From: an uncultured Bdellovibrionales bacterium
Lineage (GTDB): Bacteria; Bdellovibrionota; Bdellovibrionia; Bdellovibrionales; UBA1609
DNA: 8,888 bases
NCBI GenBank assembly: GCA_937980625.1
Contig: CALJPJ010000328.1
Coordinates: 1 to 8,888, forward strand
Reading direction: 5' to 3'
Shown here: in pieces, positions 1-6,138 of the stretch
How the letters are laid out: every line of letters starts with the position of its first letter
Numbering within the stretch: the stretch's first letter is position 1
Position numbers and translations under genes: made by a program
Notes under the pieces: generated by a model
Database searches by the model: none
The model's input: the letters and a program-made list of their open reading frames with translations, nothing else
Told to the model about the DNA's origin: nothing

Positions 1-355
1 TTTGTATGTAGAAATCAGGGTTAAGAACAATCACAACTTTGAGCGTGAAGGCACAAACTTGTATTCGCAAATTGAAATTTCATATTTACAAGCGCTACTA
101 GGTGGTACTGTTAACTTTGAAACTCTAGATGGTACAGTTGAAATTACTATTCCTAAAGGGACACAAAATGAAACGACTCTTAGGGTATCAGGTAAAGGTG
201 TACCTAGCCTTAAAAGGCAAGTGCGGGGTGATTTACATTTAATAACAAATGTAATTATACCTAAAAAGCTGAGTTCGAAAGAAGAATCCTTACTCAGGGA
301 AATTGCAGAGACAAAAAAAGAAAAGGTGGCTGGTAAGAAAGGTTTTTTTGGATAA
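1..355 (+). CDS. dnaJ: Chaperone protein DnaJ, C-terminal part (5' end outside window)
   Basis: This is the last ~117 residues of the Hsp40 co-chaperone that delivers unfolded substrates to DnaK and stimulates its ATPase in the cytoplasm. The frame is open to the left edge, so the J domain, Gly/Phe region and zinc fingers lie outside the window. What is visible matches the second C-terminal substrate-binding domain: a YVEIRVKNNHNFEREGTNLY strand region, the LLGGTVNFETLDG hairpin, IPKGTQ, the GKGVP loop, RGDLHL, and a last helix starting near LSSKEESLLREIAE. The short Lys/Gly-rich tail ends in GFFG just before the TAA. The gene lies 84 bp upstream of dnaK in the same direction. The commoner order is grpE-dnaK-dnaJ, so this arrangement is less usual. 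Identification is strong; completeness of the upstream part cannot be judged. Confidence 0.93.
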   Translation, partial: LYVEIRVKNNHNFEREGTNLYSQIEISYLQALLGGTVNFETLDGTVEITIPKGTQNETTLRVSGKGVPSLKRQVRGDLHLITNVIIPKKLSSKEESLLREIAETKKEKVAGKKGFFG

Positions 356-368
356 AAAAAATGTCTAG

Positions 369-396
369 CTTGACCTGTTGAAAAATGGACACATAT
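369..396 (+). promoter_or_regulatory. Possible heat-shock (sigma-32-like) promoter before dnaK
   Basis: The dnaJ-dnaK gap holds CTTGACC (369-375), 13 bases, then ACACATAT (389-396). The enterobacterial RpoH consensus is CTTGAA(A), 13-17 bases, CCCCATnT. The -35-like part matches well and the -10-like part matches at 6 of 8 positions. The location, 43 bp before the start codon of a heat-shock gene, is sensible. A sigma-70 reading with TTGACC is also possible but has a poor -10. No CIRCE operator (TTAGCACTC...GAGTGCTAA) is present in the gap. Confidence 0.35.
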
Positions 397-425
397 TTAA
401 ATTAAGTTGATTAAGAACTTGTAAA

Positions 426-431
426 AAGGAG
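426..431 (+). promoter_or_regulatory. Ribosome binding site of dnaK
   Basis: AAGGAG lies 8 bases before the ATG at 440, an optimal Shine-Dalgarno sequence that fixes the dnaK start. Confidence 0.85.
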
Positions 432-439
432 TTGATAAT

Positions 440-2347
440 ATGGGAAAAATTATTGGTATAGATTTAGGAACCACAAATTCGTGTGTTGCTGTTATGGAAG
501 GCGGAGAAGCTAAAGTTCTTGTAAATGAAGAAGGTGCTAGAACCACTCCTTCTGTGGTAGCTTACACAAAAGATGATGAAGTTTTAGTTGGTATGGTTGC
601 CAAACGTCAGGCTGTAACAAACCCGGAAAATACTATTTATTCTGCAAAAAGATTTATAGGTCGCGCTCATTCTGAAATTACAGATGGTGAGTTAGGTTTA
701 ACACCATATAAAGTTGTATCTAAAGGTACAGATAGTGCTTTTGAAGTAAAAGGCAAGACAATAACTCCAGAAGAGATTGCTGCCGCTGTATTAGGTAAGT
801 TAAAAAGAGTCGCAGAAGACTACTTAGGTCAGGAAGTGACTGAAGCTGTAATTACTGTGCCAGCTTATTTTAATGATTCTCAAAGACAAGCGACAAAAGA
901 TGCTGGAAAAATTGCAGGCTTTGATGTTAAAAGAATTATTAACGAGCCAACAGCAGCAGCTTTAGCTTACGGACTAGATAAAAAAGAAGATCAAAAAATT
1001 GCAATTTATGATTTTGGTGGTGGTACATTTGATATCTCGATTTTAGAAGTGGGAGACAATGTTGTAGAAGTTAAATCTACGAATGGTGATACTCGTCTAG
1101 GTGGAGATAATTTTGATAAATCCATTTTAGAATGGATGATTGCTGAGTTTAAAAAAGAGCAAGGCATTGATCTTATGGGTGATAAAATGGCTTTACAAAG
1201 GCTTAAAGAGGCTGCTGAAAAAGCTAAAATTGAATTGAGCTCACGTCAAGAAACAGAGATCAATTTACCTTTTATCACAGCCGACTCTTCTGGCCCTAAG
1301 CATATGAATCTAAAATTATCTCGATCTACATTTGATCAGATGACAGCTGACTTAGTTAAAAGATCATTAGAGCCTTGTCAAAAAGCTTTACAAGATGCTG
1401 GCTTGGACAAAGGTAAAATTGATGAAGTTGTTTTAGTTGGTGGTTCTACACGGATCCCTGCCATTCAAGAAGCTGTTAAATCATTTTTTGGTAAAGAGCC
1501 AAATAGTTCTGTGAACCCTGATGAAGTTGTTGCTCTCGGTGCAGCGATTCAAGGTGGAGTTTTAGCTGGCGATGTTAAAGATGTATTATTGTTAGATGTA
1601 ACGCCACTATCTCTTGGGATCGAAACTTTAGGCGGCGTAATGACAAAGCTAATTGATCGCAACACAACAATTCCAACTAAAAAATCACAAGTATTTTCAA
1701 CGGCTGCTGATAATCAACCTTCCGTTGATGTTAATGTAGCTCAAGGTGAAAGAGAGATGGTCGTTGATAATAAATCACTAGGACGATTTGAGTTAACTGG
1801 AATTCCACCAGCTCCAAGAGGAGTTCCTCAAATTGAAGTGACTTTTGATATTGATGCCAATGGTATATTAAATGTATCAGCTAAAGATTTAGGAACGGGT
1901 AAAGAGCAGGCGATTAAAATTACAGCCAAGTCAGGTTTAACTGATCAAGAAATTGAAAATATGGTTAAAGAGGCTGAATTAAATGCAGAAGACGATAAAA
2001 AGAAAAAAGACGCTGTTTCAACTAAGAATGACTTAGACAATATGATTTATCAAACAGAAAAATTAGTGAAGGAAAATGATAAAGATCTTTCTGAAGAAGA
2101 TAAACAGTCAGCCACAGAAGCTGTTGAAAAAGCCAAGTTAGTACTTAAGGACTCTCCAAGTGATACGGAAGCTCTTAAGCAAGCGTTACAAGACTTAACA
2201 GCCTCCAGTCATACATTGAGCAGTGCTTTGTATGAAAAACAAAAATCTCAGTCGGCTTCAGCTGATGAAACAACTCAGTCAAATGAAAAACCTCAGTCTG
2301 ATGATGTTGTTGACGCCGACTATAAAGATGTAAACCCAGAGACTTAA
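440..2347 (+). CDS. dnaK: Molecular chaperone DnaK (Hsp70)
   Basis: This is the complete 635-residue cytoplasmic Hsp70, which binds exposed hydrophobic peptides and cycles through ATP hydrolysis with DnaJ and GrpE. The nucleotide-binding domain covers about residues 1-380. It shows the phosphate-1 loop GIDLGTTNS (6-14), NEPTAAALAYG, and phosphate-2 DFGGGTFD (191-198). The hydrophobic interdomain linker VLLLDV (382-387) leads into the beta substrate-binding domain (TPLSLGIETLGG). A charged helical lid of about 100 residues follows, then a disordered Ser/Gln/Glu tail ending in DDVVDADYKDVNPET, close to the usual bacterial acidic end. The start is the ATG preceded by AAGGAG, and the length is normal. 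It sits 84 bp after dnaJ, so it could be cotranscribed with dnaJ or use the heat-shock-like promoter in the gap. A strong terminator follows it. Confidence 0.99.
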   Translation: MGKIIGIDLGTTNSCVAVMEGGEAKVLVNEEGARTTPSVVAYTKDDEVLVGMVAKRQAVTNPENTIYSAKRFIGRAHSEITDGELGLTPYKVVSKGTDSAFEVKGKTITPEEIAAAVLGKLKRVAEDYLGQEVTEAVITVPAYFNDSQRQATKDAGKIAGFDVKRIINEPTAAALAYGLDKKEDQKIAIYDFGGGTFDISILEVGDNVVEVKSTNGDTRLGGDNFDKSILEWMIAEFKKEQGIDLMGDKMALQRLKEAAEKAKIELSSRQETEINLPFITADSSGPKHMNLKLSRSTFDQMTADLVKRSLEPCQKALQDAGLDKGKIDEVVLVGGSTRIPAIQEAVKSFFGKEPNSSVNPDEVVALGAAIQGGVLAGDVKDVLLLDVTPLSLGIETLGGVMTKLIDRNTTIPTKKSQVFSTAADNQPSVDVNVAQGEREMVVDNKSLGRFELTGIPPAPRGVPQIEVTFDIDANGILNVSAKDLGTGKEQAIKITAKSGLTDQEIENMVKEAELNAEDDKKKKDAVSTKNDLDNMIYQTEKLVKENDKDLSEEDKQSATEAVEKAKLVLKDSPSDTEALKQALQDLTASSHTLSSALYEKQKSQSASADETTQSNEKPQSDDVVDADYKDVNPET

Positions 2348-2369
2348 TTTTTATATAAATCATAAAACT

Positions 2370-2405
2370 AAAAGGCTGCCAATTTTGGTAGCCTTTTTAT
2401 TTTTA
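2370..2405 (+). terminator. Rho-independent terminator after dnaK
   Basis: The stem AAAAGGCTGCC (2370-2380) pairs with GGTAGCCTTTT (2387-2397) over 11 bp with one G-T wobble, closing a 6-base loop. It is followed by a T-rich run interrupted by one A. It lies 22 bp after the dnaK stop and separates dnaK from the downstream secreted-protein gene. Confidence 0.88.
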
Positions 2406-2488
2406 AAAGCAAAGTGATTTACTTTATAGACTTTAGTAATATTTTACTTTGTTGTATAGGTCAGTTATTCACCTTAATGTTGAACCAC

Positions 2489-2518
2489 TTGAAGGGAGCT
2501 CATATAGTTAGTTATAAT
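2489..2518 (+). promoter_or_regulatory. Predicted sigma-70 promoter of the metallopeptidase-like gene
   Basis: TTGAAG (2489-2494), an 18-base spacer and a perfect TATAAT (2513-2518). Transcription would start near 2525, giving a leader of only about 14 bases that contains the GGGAG ribosome site (2526-2530) before the TTG start at 2539. The leader is short but workable, and the preceding terminator makes an independent promoter necessary. Confidence 0.6.
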
Positions 2519-2538
2519 TTAACTTGGGAGTTATTATT

Positions 2539-3525
2539 TTGCGATTTTTAGTTATTTGTTGTCTTTTGCTTTTAAGCTGTTCAGTTTTTGCCAAAGAAAA
2601 AAAGAAAAAAATTAAAGCTAAATGCTATCGAATGAGTATTAAAGAGAGTCGAAATAAAGGTTTGCTTGCATTTGGAAAATTTGACTCCAAGGGAGCTAAC
2701 GGAGCTTGTGTTAAGGCTGTAGAACCTAATGATAAAGCAGCAATTAAAAATATCATTGATCACCATAGTGCAAGGGTTAAAGGTAGTCCTAAAATTACTA
2801 GTGAAACTGATGAAAGGCACGCTTTTGCTGAAGTACTTCAAACTATAAGCCTTGTTGGCGATGGTCGATTTAGCAAACATTTTAAATTTAATATTCAATA
2901 TGATAACTTTGTGAAATGGTCGACCTGTGAAGGTAAAACTTTATCCATAAGGGTCTCAAAAAATCAAAATATTAAAGCTTTAGAACCACATAGAAGAGAT
3001 TGTGGAAGAGGTAGAAATAACTCAATACATATAGCTCATGAAATGGGTCACTGTTTTGGTCATTTAAAAATTGATGGTCAACGAATTTATGATATGTACT
3101 TTGAAAGTGTACCAAATGAATGTTGGCCGACACGTTATAGTTCATTGTTTTATAATAAAACTTATATTTCAGCTTCAAGGACAGATGATGATACAGTTAA
3201 AAGGAGATTATGTCGTCAAAAGCCCTATAACTTAAGAAATGAAGAGTTTGCAGATGTACTAGCATTATATTTAATGAACCCTGATTTGTTGCAAGAATCT
3301 AAGTCCTGTAAACAAGCGATTTCCTTTTTTCAAAGTTTAATGGGAGAGCCTGGCTCACCAGAAGAAATATCTTGTGCTAACAGAAAAGCGAGGCTAAGTT
3401 CAATTGGTTCTTTTCCTGCTAAAATTCAAAAAACACAATTGGAAAGAAATAAAAAAACTAAATCTCAAACTAAAAAGAATGTGCCACAAGTAGATTGGTC
3501 TGAAAAAGTGATAAATACTCAGTAA
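2539..3525 (+). CDS. Secreted putative zinc metallopeptidase (gluzincin-like), family not recognised
   Basis: This is a 328-residue exported protein. I start it at TTG 2539 because GGGAG lies 8 bases upstream; an in-frame TTG at 2524 would add five residues and would itself overlap the ribosome site. The N-terminus MRFLVICCLLLLSCSVFA is a signal peptide, cleavable after VFA; LLSC could alternatively act as a lipobox. A Lys-rich stretch follows. HEMGH (167-171) is an HExxH zinc/catalytic motif, followed by CFGH. About 60 residues later NEEFAD (234-239) matches the thermolysin-type NExxSD pattern, so E235 is the likely third zinc ligand. The mature part has nine cysteines, implying disulfides outside the cytoplasm. 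The C-terminus is a basic, low-complexity tail. Substrate and family are unknown; spacing between motifs is longer than in thermolysin. The zinc-site reading is inferred from motifs only. Confidence 0.72.
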   Translation: MRFLVICCLLLLSCSVFAKEKKKKIKAKCYRMSIKESRNKGLLAFGKFDSKGANGACVKAVEPNDKAAIKNIIDHHSARVKGSPKITSETDERHAFAEVLQTISLVGDGRFSKHFKFNIQYDNFVKWSTCEGKTLSIRVSKNQNIKALEPHRRDCGRGRNNSIHIAHEMGHCFGHLKIDGQRIYDMYFESVPNECWPTRYSSLFYNKTYISASRTDDDTVKRRLCRQKPYNLRNEEFADVLALYLMNPDLLQESKSCKQAISFFQSLMGEPGSPEEISCANRKARLSSIGSFPAKIQKTQLERNKKTKSQTKKNVPQVDWSEKVINTQ

Positions 3526-3532
3526 ATATTAT

Positions 3533-3568
3533 TATAACTAGCTCCAAGTTAATAAAATAATAGTTATA
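3533..3568. repeat. Short inverted repeat next to the long hairpin
   Basis: TATAACTA (3533-3540) and TAGTTATA (3561-3568) form a perfect 8-bp dyad around a 20-base loop. It abuts the left end of the long inverted repeat at 3569. It may add to the end-of-transcript structure for the gene ending at 3525; its AT content makes chance occurrence possible. Confidence 0.4.
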
Positions 3569-3703
3569 CCAACTTCATTAAATAATTCTTTTAATTCTAA
3601 GCTTGTTTAAGTTACAATGCGCGCAGTTCTCCTGTTGGGAGCTGTTTGAGCACATTATAATTTAAACAAGCTTAGAATTAAAAGAATTATTTAATGGAAT
3701 TGG
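3569..3703. repeat. Long inverted repeat (135-nt hairpin element) at a convergent junction
   Basis: Arms 3576-3610 and 3662-3696 are perfectly complementary over 35 bp and only about 17% G+C. Pairing stays in the same register outwards to 3569/3703 and inwards to 3624/3648. This gives a 56-bp stem with four mismatches (three C-A, one G-A) and two G-T wobbles. The inner 51 bases are about 45% G+C, and the tip can form a small CTCC/GGAG hairpin. The element lies between the stop codons of two convergent genes, 43 bp after one and 19 bp before the other. No U-run follows on the plus strand; on the minus strand the downstream DNA is AT-rich (TTATTTTATT). It may act as a bidirectional transcript end, an RNase III substrate or a cruciform. 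No reading frame or tRNA-like fold is present. Confidence 0.9.
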
Positions 3704-3722
3704 ATAATGAATGAGTTAATTT

Positions 3723-5072
3723 CTAATCAAATACTAAGTTTTTCATTTTATTTATTTTAAATATGTTAATAGCGTTGCCACCGGTGCCACTTTTTGCTTG
3801 TGATGTAGAAATCATAAAATAACCATTTGGTGAAATAGCTAAACCTACAGGATAAGAATTAGTATTTACTTCAATGATTGGCATGAGAGATTCTGCATCT
3901 AAACCCACGAGTTTGGAGTCTTGATTCGCAGTGGCCCAAACTATTTCATTGTTGGGGTCAAGTGCGATTGTACGAGCACCTTTTCCAATAACTTGCTTTC
4001 TCTCAACTTGTAAGTTTGTATGTCCGCCATTTAAGTTTTTAAAAAGTGACACAATTTTATTTTTACTAACCATAGATACTTGTCCACTATAATTTGATGA
4101 AAAGTAAATAGTTTGTCCGTCATTAGATTTAATAATATGGCGTACAGTACTAGGGACACCACTTAAACTCCCAAGATAGTGCCCATTTGTATAATCAAAA
4201 CCAATAAGTTGCCCTCCACGCATTTCACCTACAAGTAAAATATTATCTTCCTCCAAAAAAAGTGTTCCACGCAGGCAGCGACCACAATTTTTATCTCTAG
4301 ATTGACCATTATTTTTAATCTTAAGTGGTATGGTTCTCATTAAGTGACGATTGTAATAAAACATTGCCGGATCATCAGATTGTATATTAATTAAACCAAT
4401 GGTGTTGTCACCCCAATGACTGATAGCCATAAATTTATTATCACTAGAAGATGTTATCATTTTTGGTAAAGGTCCCGTTGGCATTACTCGAACTATATTA
4501 TCTGTTTCGGTATCAATAATAGCTAAAGCTGATGGGTTAAGAGCATAAGGGTCATAGTCACGTCTATAATAAGTCACCCATAAATATTTGCCATTATGTG
4601 AAAATGTCATTTCTACCGGTTTACCTTTAAATTTATTTTTTTGTCCACTTTTTGGTGGATGATTGTAATTATAGTCAAAAAGAGATTCTTGTTGAAAAAA
4701 TAAATTTTTATTTTTTTGATTAAAATGATGATTAATTTTTTTACTGTCTAAAATTTTTGCTGTATTAGGGTTAAACCAATAAACTTTTGTATTGGTTCCT
4801 TCAAGAGAGTTTATGTAGAATTTTGATTTATAAGGATGAAATAAAACTGATTTGGGTGAATGAATATCATTATCAAAAATATCGTTTTTATCTAGTTTTT
4901 CACGAGTTAGTCCTTGAATTCGTCCTATGAGTTCAACAGACAAATTTTTATTAGTTGAAAAATAAATTGAGTTAATTTTAGGGTTCACGTCGATAACATA
5001 GGCAAAAGATGTAATTGTAAAAATAGAAGTGATGAAAGTGAATAAAAGGGTTAATAACTTACCGTGCTTCAT
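3723..5072 (-). CDS. Secreted YVTN/YncE-type beta-propeller protein
   Basis: A 449-residue protein with an N-terminal signal peptide (Lys-His-Gly-Lys, a hydrophobic stretch, SFA cleavage site about residue 24). The rest is a series of about 40-60-residue units with the beta-propeller pattern in which a Pro/Asn-Gly-containing turn is followed by strands and an Asp-containing return. Examples are FSHNGKYLWVTYY, ALAIIDTETDNIVRVMPTG, NDGQTIYFSS, IALDPNNEIVWATA and ISPNGYFMISTS. This resembles 7-bladed YVTN-family propellers, which are exported and usually serve as binding scaffolds rather than enzymes. A lone C-G-R-C (263-266) interrupts the propeller and could be a disulfide or metal/heme-proximal pair. 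AGGAG (5084-5088 on the plus strand) lies 11 bases from the ATG. The gene converges on the metallopeptidase-like gene; partner and ligand are unknown. Confidence 0.75.
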   Translation of the reverse strand: MKHGKLLTLLFTFITSIFTITSFAYVIDVNPKINSIYFSTNKNLSVELIGRIQGLTREKLDKNDIFDNDIHSPKSVLFHPYKSKFYINSLEGTNTKVYWFNPNTAKILDSKKINHHFNQKNKNLFFQQESLFDYNYNHPPKSGQKNKFKGKPVEMTFSHNGKYLWVTYYRRDYDPYALNPSALAIIDTETDNIVRVMPTGPLPKMITSSSDNKFMAISHWGDNTIGLINIQSDDPAMFYYNRHLMRTIPLKIKNNGQSRDKNCGRCLRGTLFLEEDNILLVGEMRGGQLIGFDYTNGHYLGSLSGVPSTVRHIIKSNDGQTIYFSSNYSGQVSMVSKNKIVSLFKNLNGGHTNLQVERKQVIGKGARTIALDPNNEIVWATANQDSKLVGLDAESLMPIIEVNTNSYPVGLAISPNGYFMISTSQAKSGTGGNAINIFKINKMKNLVFD

Positions 5073-5125
5073 TAGTGTTGGCGCTCCTGGATTAGCATTT
5101 TTTTATTTTTAATTGAGGTTTTATG

Positions 5126-5147
5126 AAGTCATTTGTAAAATTGACTT
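5126..5147. promoter_or_regulatory. Possible operator dyad upstream of the propeller gene
   Basis: AAGTCA (5126-5131) and TGACTT (5142-5147) are perfect inverted 6-mers 10 bases apart, 54 bp before the propeller start codon. Size and position suit a dimeric repressor or activator site. A related half-site (AAGTCA) occurs in the dyad upstream of srkA. No regulator is known and short AT-rich dyads arise by chance. Confidence 0.25.
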
Positions 5148-5183
5148 GTAATCTGCCTTTATTGGAAACTACAGCAAACAGGC

Positions 5184-5228
5184 ATGAAGTAAAATGATTA
5201 AAAATTGGATGTAATTATTTTACTTCAT
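5184..5228. repeat. 17-bp inverted repeat in the gap
   Basis: ATGAAGTAAAATGATTA (5184-5200) pairs with 5212-5228 over 17 bp with a single G-T wobble, around an 11-base loop. No U-run follows on either strand, so it is not a typical terminator. It could be a regulator site for the propeller gene 112 bp away, or an RNA processing hairpin. Confidence 0.6.
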
Positions 5229-5331
5229 TTAAGAAGTTAAAATAAAAAATATACGCAAAAAATGTCATTATGAAAGTGTAAACTGTTTTAGATTATCAAC
5301 ATCTATTGGAAATAAAGGGTCCTCAGAATAT

Positions 5332-5362
5332 AAAAAAGGGTTGTGGCTTACAGACTTTTTTT
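5332..5362 (-). terminator. Probable intrinsic terminator of the barrel-protein gene
   Basis: About 29 bp past the stop codon of the 207-residue gene, AAAAAAG (5332-5338) pairs with CTTTTTT (5355-5361). An upper stem TTGT/ACAG follows across a small bulge and mismatch, and closes on loop GGCTT (5345-5349). The stem is A/T-rich and carries its own T-tracts on both strands, as in bidirectional terminators, but it is weak in G+C. Confidence 0.45.
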
Positions 5363-5390
5363 AGATGAACAAAATTAATTTTAGTGGTCT

Positions 5391-6014
5391 TTATTTAAAA
5401 ACCATTCCTTGCTCTGAATCAAAGTGAAAGCTCATACCAAGACTAAAATAGGTAAAACTATCATCCACATCAATTCCTAGCTCGGCAATAAATGCAATAT
5501 GTTTAAGTTGACGAATTTTAACTTCAGTTCCCAATTGAAGTTGAACTGGGATATTTGTTTCCCCATCAACTAGGGTTAAAGCCATAGGAAGAGCAATAAA
5601 AGGTGACAAGCTACCAACATCAAAAGTTAAGGACTTAGAAATGTAAGGGTGAACTCGAATACTAAACTCATTAAATTTTCCTAAGTCTGCATAATGTAAA
5701 CCAGCAAGCACACCCATGGCTGGTTGCTGATCGAAGTCTGGAATGGGCATCCATTTTATATACCCACCGGCATGAATATCTACCTCCCCAAACCCAGCTA
5801 CTGCACGTAGGTTAATTTCTTCTGTGAATGGCATATCAAAGCGACCGTTAAAGATGACTCCATTTTCTTCGGTCTCAGTAAGGTATTGGAGGTCTGTATT
5901 AATATTATAATTATTTTCAGTCAGTATTTCACCATTCATAATTGTTGAGCCGTAGGCAAAAACATTTTGTGAAAAAAGTAATGTAAGAGAAAGAATTAAA
6001 ATATTTATTTTCAT
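5391..6014 (-). CDS. Exported protein, probable small outer-membrane beta-barrel
   Basis: A 207-residue protein with a clear signal peptide, MKINILILSLTLLFSQNVFA, cleaved before YGS. The mature ~187 residues have no long hydrophobic helix. They alternate polar and hydrophobic residues in strand-length segments with Gly and aromatic residues, for example LRAVAGFGEVDIHAGGYIKW, AMGVLAGLHYADLG, FSIRVHPYIS, VQLQLGTEVKI, FIAELGIDVDD and FTYFSLGMSFHF. This pattern suits an 8-10-stranded outer-membrane barrel of the OmpA/OmpW size class. It does not end in the usual C-terminal aromatic: the last residues are MVFK, so FHF about ten residues earlier may be the final strand. The ribosome site AAGGAAG (6021-6027 on the plus strand) sits correctly before ATG. 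It lies 124 bp downstream of srkA and probably has its own promoter. I do not recognise the family; function unknown. Confidence 0.65.
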   Translation of the reverse strand: MKINILILSLTLLFSQNVFAYGSTIMNGEILTENNYNINTDLQYLTETEENGVIFNGRFDMPFTEEINLRAVAGFGEVDIHAGGYIKWMPIPDFDQQPAMGVLAGLHYADLGKFNEFSIRVHPYISKSLTFDVGSLSPFIALPMALTLVDGETNIPVQLQLGTEVKIRQLKHIAFIAELGIDVDDSFTYFSLGMSFHFDSEQGMVFK

Positions 6015-6045
6015 AAAGAACTTCCTTGTTTAATACAGTAAGAAG

Positions 6046-6073
6046 TTTATCCACGAAAGCTCATATTTTGCAA
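6046..6073 (-). promoter_or_regulatory. Possible promoter of the barrel-protein gene
   Basis: Read on the minus strand: TTGCAA (6073-6068), 16-base spacer, GATAAA (6051-6046), each matching 4 of 6 consensus bases. It lies about 30-60 bp before the start codon. This is weak support and other AT-rich hexamers nearby could serve. Confidence 0.3.
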
Positions 6074-6138
6074 GTAATCTCAGAGGCAATATTTATACGG
6101 CCAATAATTAAAATATGAATACTATTTTGACGCAGGAA

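Larger units (their letters stand above)
5073..5390. other. 318-bp gap between two minus-strand genes
   Basis: This gap must hold the promoter of the propeller gene, but I find no convincing -35/-10 pair. From right to left it contains an AT-rich terminator-like hairpin (5332-5362), a 17-bp dyad (5184-5228) and a small dyad AAGTCA-N10-TGACTT (5126-5147). No credible gene is seen on either strand. Confidence 0.6.

Noticed and set aside
2175..2363. Minus-strand open frame over the 3' end of dnaK
   Set aside because: It lies within the dnaK coding region, has no family resemblance and no clear ribosome site.
2581..3178. Two minus-strand frames inside the metallopeptidase-like gene
   Set aside because: Low-complexity Phe/Ser/Tyr/Asn-rich translations typical of the shadow of an AT-rich coding strand; the plus-strand frame has a signal peptide, motifs and a ribosome site.
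3569..3703. Insertion sequence or MITE
   Set aside because: No transposase, no convincing target-site duplication (only a 3-base ATA match in AT-rich DNA), and arms unrelated to those of the second hairpin.
5123..5197. 24-residue plus-strand frame starting ATG after GAGG
   Set aside because: Very short, ribosome site only 4 bases from the start, overlaps both dyads in the gap and has no recognisable content.
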